64,000 nt of DNA from RPQJ01 sp963700045 (GTDB lineage Bacteria; Pseudomonadota; Gammaproteobacteria; Steroidobacterales; Steroidobacteraceae): contig CAVOWK010000029.1 of the NCBI GenBank assembly GCA_963700045.1, positions 1 to 64,000 on the forward strand. Reading direction: 5' to 3'. Below are positions 61,109-64,000 of this stretch, piece by piece. The translations under genes and the position numbers were made by a program. Within the stretch, counting starts at the first letter, position 1. Every line of letters starts with the position of its first letter. A model generated the notes under the pieces. The model did no database searches. It had not been told where the DNA came from and saw only the letters and a program-made list of their open reading frames with translations.

Positions 61109-61325
61109 CGTGAATCCCCCTGTCATTGTTCTTTGTTGATCTGGCGTGTCTGACCCCGCGCCATGATTGCAGGGCAGTACGCCCCGCCGCGCGAATCTAT
61201 ACTCCGGTGCCGGTCCCAGTCATGCGGCACCGCAATGTAATCGATGCCGGCACCTTGCGAGGTGTTCGCGCAGGCCCTCTTCATTACTATGGGTTTCCTG
61301 CAGTTCTCCCCGGGGTGACGACACG

Positions 61326-62126
61326 ATGAATCCTCTGCGCCGCATCTCGGACCAGTTGCGCGAGATGCGCTGGACACAGGTCGTCATCGAACTCCTGCTG
61401 CTCGTGCTCGGCATTCTCATCGCGCTGGCAGTCGATGACTGGATGCAGGGCCGGCGTGATGCCCGCATCGAGCGCGAGTACCTGCAGCTGCTCGCGCGCG
61501 ACCTGCAGCGTGACGACCAGATCCTGCAGGAATTCATGGATTTCGAGGAGCGGCAGACCAGTGACGGAATCATGGCCTACCGCGCCTTGCGCACATCCGT
61601 GGCCGAGGCGGACAAGGAAGCCGTCGTCAGCGCACTTAGCCGGCTGACATCGCGAAGGACCCTGCGACTCGTGCGGGCCACGTATACGGACCTGGTCAGC
61701 ACGGGCAACCTGCGCCTGATCCGCAACTCCGCCCTGCGCGACCGGATCGTCAAGTATTACGAGGAAAGCGATCGCCGCACCGCCATCGTCGACCGCAACA
61801 ACCAGTTCTTCGTCGATCAGTTGTACGCAGCGCACCTTATCAATACCGGCCTGGTCGCGCCGCGACCGACCAACAACCTGCCCGCCATCAACGTCGCAAT
61901 GGGGGAATTCGCAGCGCGAATTGCGATGCCGGTCGTAGCGGGCTCGGACCCGCTGTGGCGGCTGGCGGCGAGCGCATCCGAGTACCAGGTGCTGGTCGGC
62001 AAAGTCTGGCAACGCACCAGTGTAAGTTTCCAGGCCATCAACAACGCGAAAGTGATCGTCGAACAGTCGGCCGGGTCTCGCGCTGCGATTGCCGCCGAGC
62101 TGGCGGGTCGCCGATGGCCGAATTGA
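61326..62126 (+). CDS. Single-pass membrane hypothetical protein
   Basis: 266 aa from the ATG at 61326. One N-terminal helix (VVIELLLLVLGILIALAVDDWMQ) is followed by a long soluble helical region (REYLQLLARDLQRDDQILQEFMDFEERQTSDGIMAYRALRTS, LVRATYTDLVSTGNLRLIRNSALRDRIVKYYEESDRR). This is the layout of a common uncharacterised family, with short DLxSTGxLxLIxNxxLR motif. Not linked to a pathway. Precedes glmU by 120 nt. Confidence 0.65.
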   Translation: MNPLRRISDQLREMRWTQVVIELLLLVLGILIALAVDDWMQGRRDARIEREYLQLLARDLQRDDQILQEFMDFEERQTSDGIMAYRALRTSVAEADKEAVVSALSRLTSRRTLRLVRATYTDLVSTGNLRLIRNSALRDRIVKYYEESDRRTAIVDRNNQFFVDQLYAAHLINTGLVAPRPTNNLPAINVAMGEFAARIAMPVVAGSDPLWRLAASASEYQVLVGKVWQRTSVSFQAINNAKVIVEQSAGSRAAIAAELAGRRWPN

Positions 62127-62248
62127 GGCACAGGGCCACTGCGGTCGTCGGCAACCGGGGTGGAAGGACGACCGCGCAGCTGCCGGAATCGCCCGCAATC
62201 GGCCTGCGGTAGAATGACTGCTCTAATCCAATAGCGGCTACCCGTCCC

Positions 62249-63623
62249 ATGCCCCTTTCCGTCGTGATCCTGGCCGCCGGCCAGGGCAAGCGCATGCAAT
62301 CCGACCTGCCCAAGGTTCTGCAGCCCGTTGCGGGCCGCCCGCTGCTCAAGCACGTCATCGACACCGCGCGCGAGCTCTCGGCCAGCGACATCCACGTGGT
62401 CTACGGTCACGGCGGCGAGCATGTGCGCGAGGCGCTCGCGAGCGAGAACGTCACCTGGGCATTGCAGGCAGAGCAGCACGGCACTGGCCACGCGGTGCAG
62501 CAGGCCATGCCGGGCGTGCCCGACGATCACCTGGTGCTGGTGCTCTACGGCGACGTGCCCCTCGACGCAGGCATCCACGCTGCAACGACTGATCGACGCC
62601 GCGGCCGCTGGCGAAGCGCTCGGCATCCTCAGCGTGCGCATGAAGGATCCTACGGGGTACGGCCGTATCGTCCGCGACCGTGCCGGAACCGTTGCGCGCA
62701 TCGTCGAGCACAAGGACGCGAACCAGAAAGAACGCGCGCTCGACGAAGTGAACACCGGCCTGATGGCCGCCTCCGCCAAGCGAATGCGCGAGTGGCTGGC
62801 GCAGCTGCGCAACGACAACGCCCAGGGCGAGTACTACCTGACGGACGTCGTCGTGCTGGCGGCGAAGGCGGGTCTCAAGGTCAACGCCATCCTGGCGGAC
62901 AACGAAGACGAAGTGCTCGGCGTCAACGACAAGGTGCAGCTCGCCGAAGTCGAGGCCGTGTACCGCAAGCGCCGCGCAACCGAACTCATGTTGCAGGGCG
63001 TGACGCTGGTCGATCCAGCCCGCTTCGATGCGCGCGGTCCGGTCACCGTGGGCCGCGACGTGCACGTCGATGTCAACGTGGTGTTCGAAGGCACGGTGAG
63101 CCTGGGCAACCGTGTACGCATCGGGCCGAACGTCGTGATCCGCGACAGCGAGATCGGCGACGACACCGTGGTGTTTCCCAACTGCGTCATCGACCGCGCC
63201 AGTATCGGGCCCAACTGCAACATCGGACCGTTCGCGCGTTTCCGGCCGAGTTCCAGCCTGGCCCAGGGTGTGCATGTCGGAAACTTCGTCGAGGTGAAGA
63301 ACAGCATCCTGGGCGCGGGTGCCAAGGCTAACCACCTGACGTACCTCGGTGATGCGACGGTCGGCGAGAAAGTCAACGTCGGCGCCGGCACCATCACCTG
63401 CAACTACGACGGTGCGAACAAGTGGCGCACGGAGATCGGCGCGGGCGCGTTCATCGGCTCGGGTGCGATGCTGGTGGCACCCGTGAAGATCGGTGCAGGC
63501 GCCACGATCGGCGCCGGCTCGACCATCACGAAGGACGCGCCGGACGACAAGCTGACTCTCGAGCGCAGCAAGCAGCTGACGCTCGACGGCTGGAAACGCC
63601 CGGCGAAGCAGCCCAAGGGCTGA
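62249..63623 (+). CDS. glmU: Bifunctional N-acetylglucosamine-1-phosphate uridyltransferase/glucosamine-1-phosphate acetyltransferase, frameshifted
   Basis: GlmU makes UDP-GlcNAc for peptidoglycan and LPS. The N-terminal pyrophosphorylase motif LAAGQGKRMQSDLPKVLQPVAGRPLLKH and QHGTGHAVQQAMP are followed by YGDVPL at codon 105. There the frame breaks: one extra base, best placed at 62564 (a G), must be dropped to continue TQASTLQRLIDAAAAGEALGILS. The rest is intact: EVNTGLM, the left-handed beta-helix, NYDGANKWRTEIGAGAFIGSGAMLVAPVKIG, and the tail. The corrected length is 457 aa, normal for the family. An essential gene cannot be naturally broken in this way, so a sequencing error is likely. 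Confidence 0.93.
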
Positions 63624-63627
63624 ACGC

Positions 63628-64000
63628 ATGCTCGAGATCCGGCGCAGTGCGAGTGCTGGAATGGAGCGACTTACGGCTCCGTGCGCCGGATGCTGGTTGC
63701 ACGTCACGCAACCTGCGGCCGCCGACCTGGCGGCCGTGCGTGAGTTTGGGGTCCCTGGCTCGCTGCTGGATCACGTGTCGGACATCGACGAACGTCCGCG
63801 CGTCGAACATGCCGGCGAGTGCGTGCTCGTCGTGATGAATTATCCGCTGCGGCGCGATGGGGCCACTGGACCACCGTGGCGTACCCTGCCCCTCAGCGTG
63901 TTCCTCACTCCGCAGGGTATCGTCACGCTCAGCCAGGCACCGACGTCGTTCCTGCAGCCGCTGTTGGATGGAAACGTGCCGGGCCTGGCCACCGATCGCG
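63628..64000 (+). CDS. CorA-type divalent metal transporter, 5' fragment
   Basis: The ATG at 63628 lies 5 nt after the glmU stop and the frame stays open to the window edge (124 codons). The translation resembles the cytoplasmic funnel domain of CorA-like Mg2+/Co2+ channels: LAAVREFGVPGSLLDHVSDIDERPRVEHAGECVLVVMNYPLRR, then LPLSVFLTPQGIVTLSQAP. The membrane helices and GMN motif would lie beyond the window, so the identity rests on the N-terminal domain only. Confidence 0.65.
   Translation, partial: MLEIRRSASAGMERLTAPCAGCWLHVTQPAAADLAAVREFGVPGSLLDHVSDIDERPRVEHAGECVLVVMNYPLRRDGATGPPWRTLPLSVFLTPQGIVTLSQAPTSFLQPLLDGNVPGLATDR

Overview
This is a GC-rich chromosomal window around a bacterial replication origin. 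The order gyrB–recF–dnaN–dnaA | rpmH–rnpA–yidD–yidC … mnmE … mnmG … rsmG–parA–parB–atpIBEFHAGDC–glmU is the classic gammaproteobacterial oriC neighbourhood. High GC, CadC/TolB-like regulators, an acnD–prpF methylcitrate route and G-rich heptamer repeats between genes suggest a relative of Steroidobacterales, Nevskiales or Xanthomonadales. That placement is inference, because no marker could be searched.

Layout. 1–5.4 kb: a Tat-signal hypothetical gene, an ECF sigma/anti-sigma pair, small secreted proteins, an HTH regulator, a broken cupin gene and a SYLF lipid-binding protein. 5.4–10.2 kb, minus strand: a di-haem peroxidase, a CadC-type membrane regulator and an outer-membrane barrel. 10.2–16.6 kb, minus strand: gyrB, recF, dnaN, dnaA, with five parS sites in and beside recF and an origin-like dnaN–dnaA spacer. 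16.7–19.3 kb, plus strand: rpmH, rnpA, yidD, yidC. 19.4–25.5 kb: mnmE, flanked by an Xre/RES toxin–antitoxin pair, a Fic protein, a wax-ester synthase/DGAT-type acyltransferase and a small metalloprotease-like protein. 25.5–27.4 kb: mnmG. 27.4–49.7 kb: about 22 kb of transport, redox, sulfate-activation (cysD–cysNC), propionate (scfR-like, prpB, prpC, acnD, prpF, shrunken prpD) and ABC/M1-peptidase genes between mnmG and rsmG, which are usually close neighbours. 49.7–60.6 kb: rsmG, parAB and the complete F1Fo ATP synthase operon. 60.6–64 kb: two small envelope genes, glmU and the 5' end of a CorA-type gene.

The methylcitrate genes form a coherent unit. PrpC joins propionyl-CoA to oxaloacetate, AcnD plus PrpF convert methylcitrate to methylisocitrate, and PrpB cleaves it. 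A divergent ScfR/RamB-like regulator faces a cluster of TTTGCA/TTCGCA repeats. ParB presumably acts on the parS cluster about 38 kb away.

Two window-wide patterns stand out. (1) Four genes, including essential glmU, are broken by apparent single-base insertions. One of these creates a false acnD–prpF fusion, so consensus errors are likelier than pseudogenes. (2) Many spacers hold short dispersed repeats (GGAAGG-type purine tracts, TAGGGG heptamers, ACTAGTCACTA units and perfect long hairpins). They start at or within a base of the upstream stop codon, even inside the atp and prp operons. Two of them are MITE-like, with 26–35 bp terminal inverted repeats.

No rRNA, tRNA, CRISPR array, transposase or prophage was seen.
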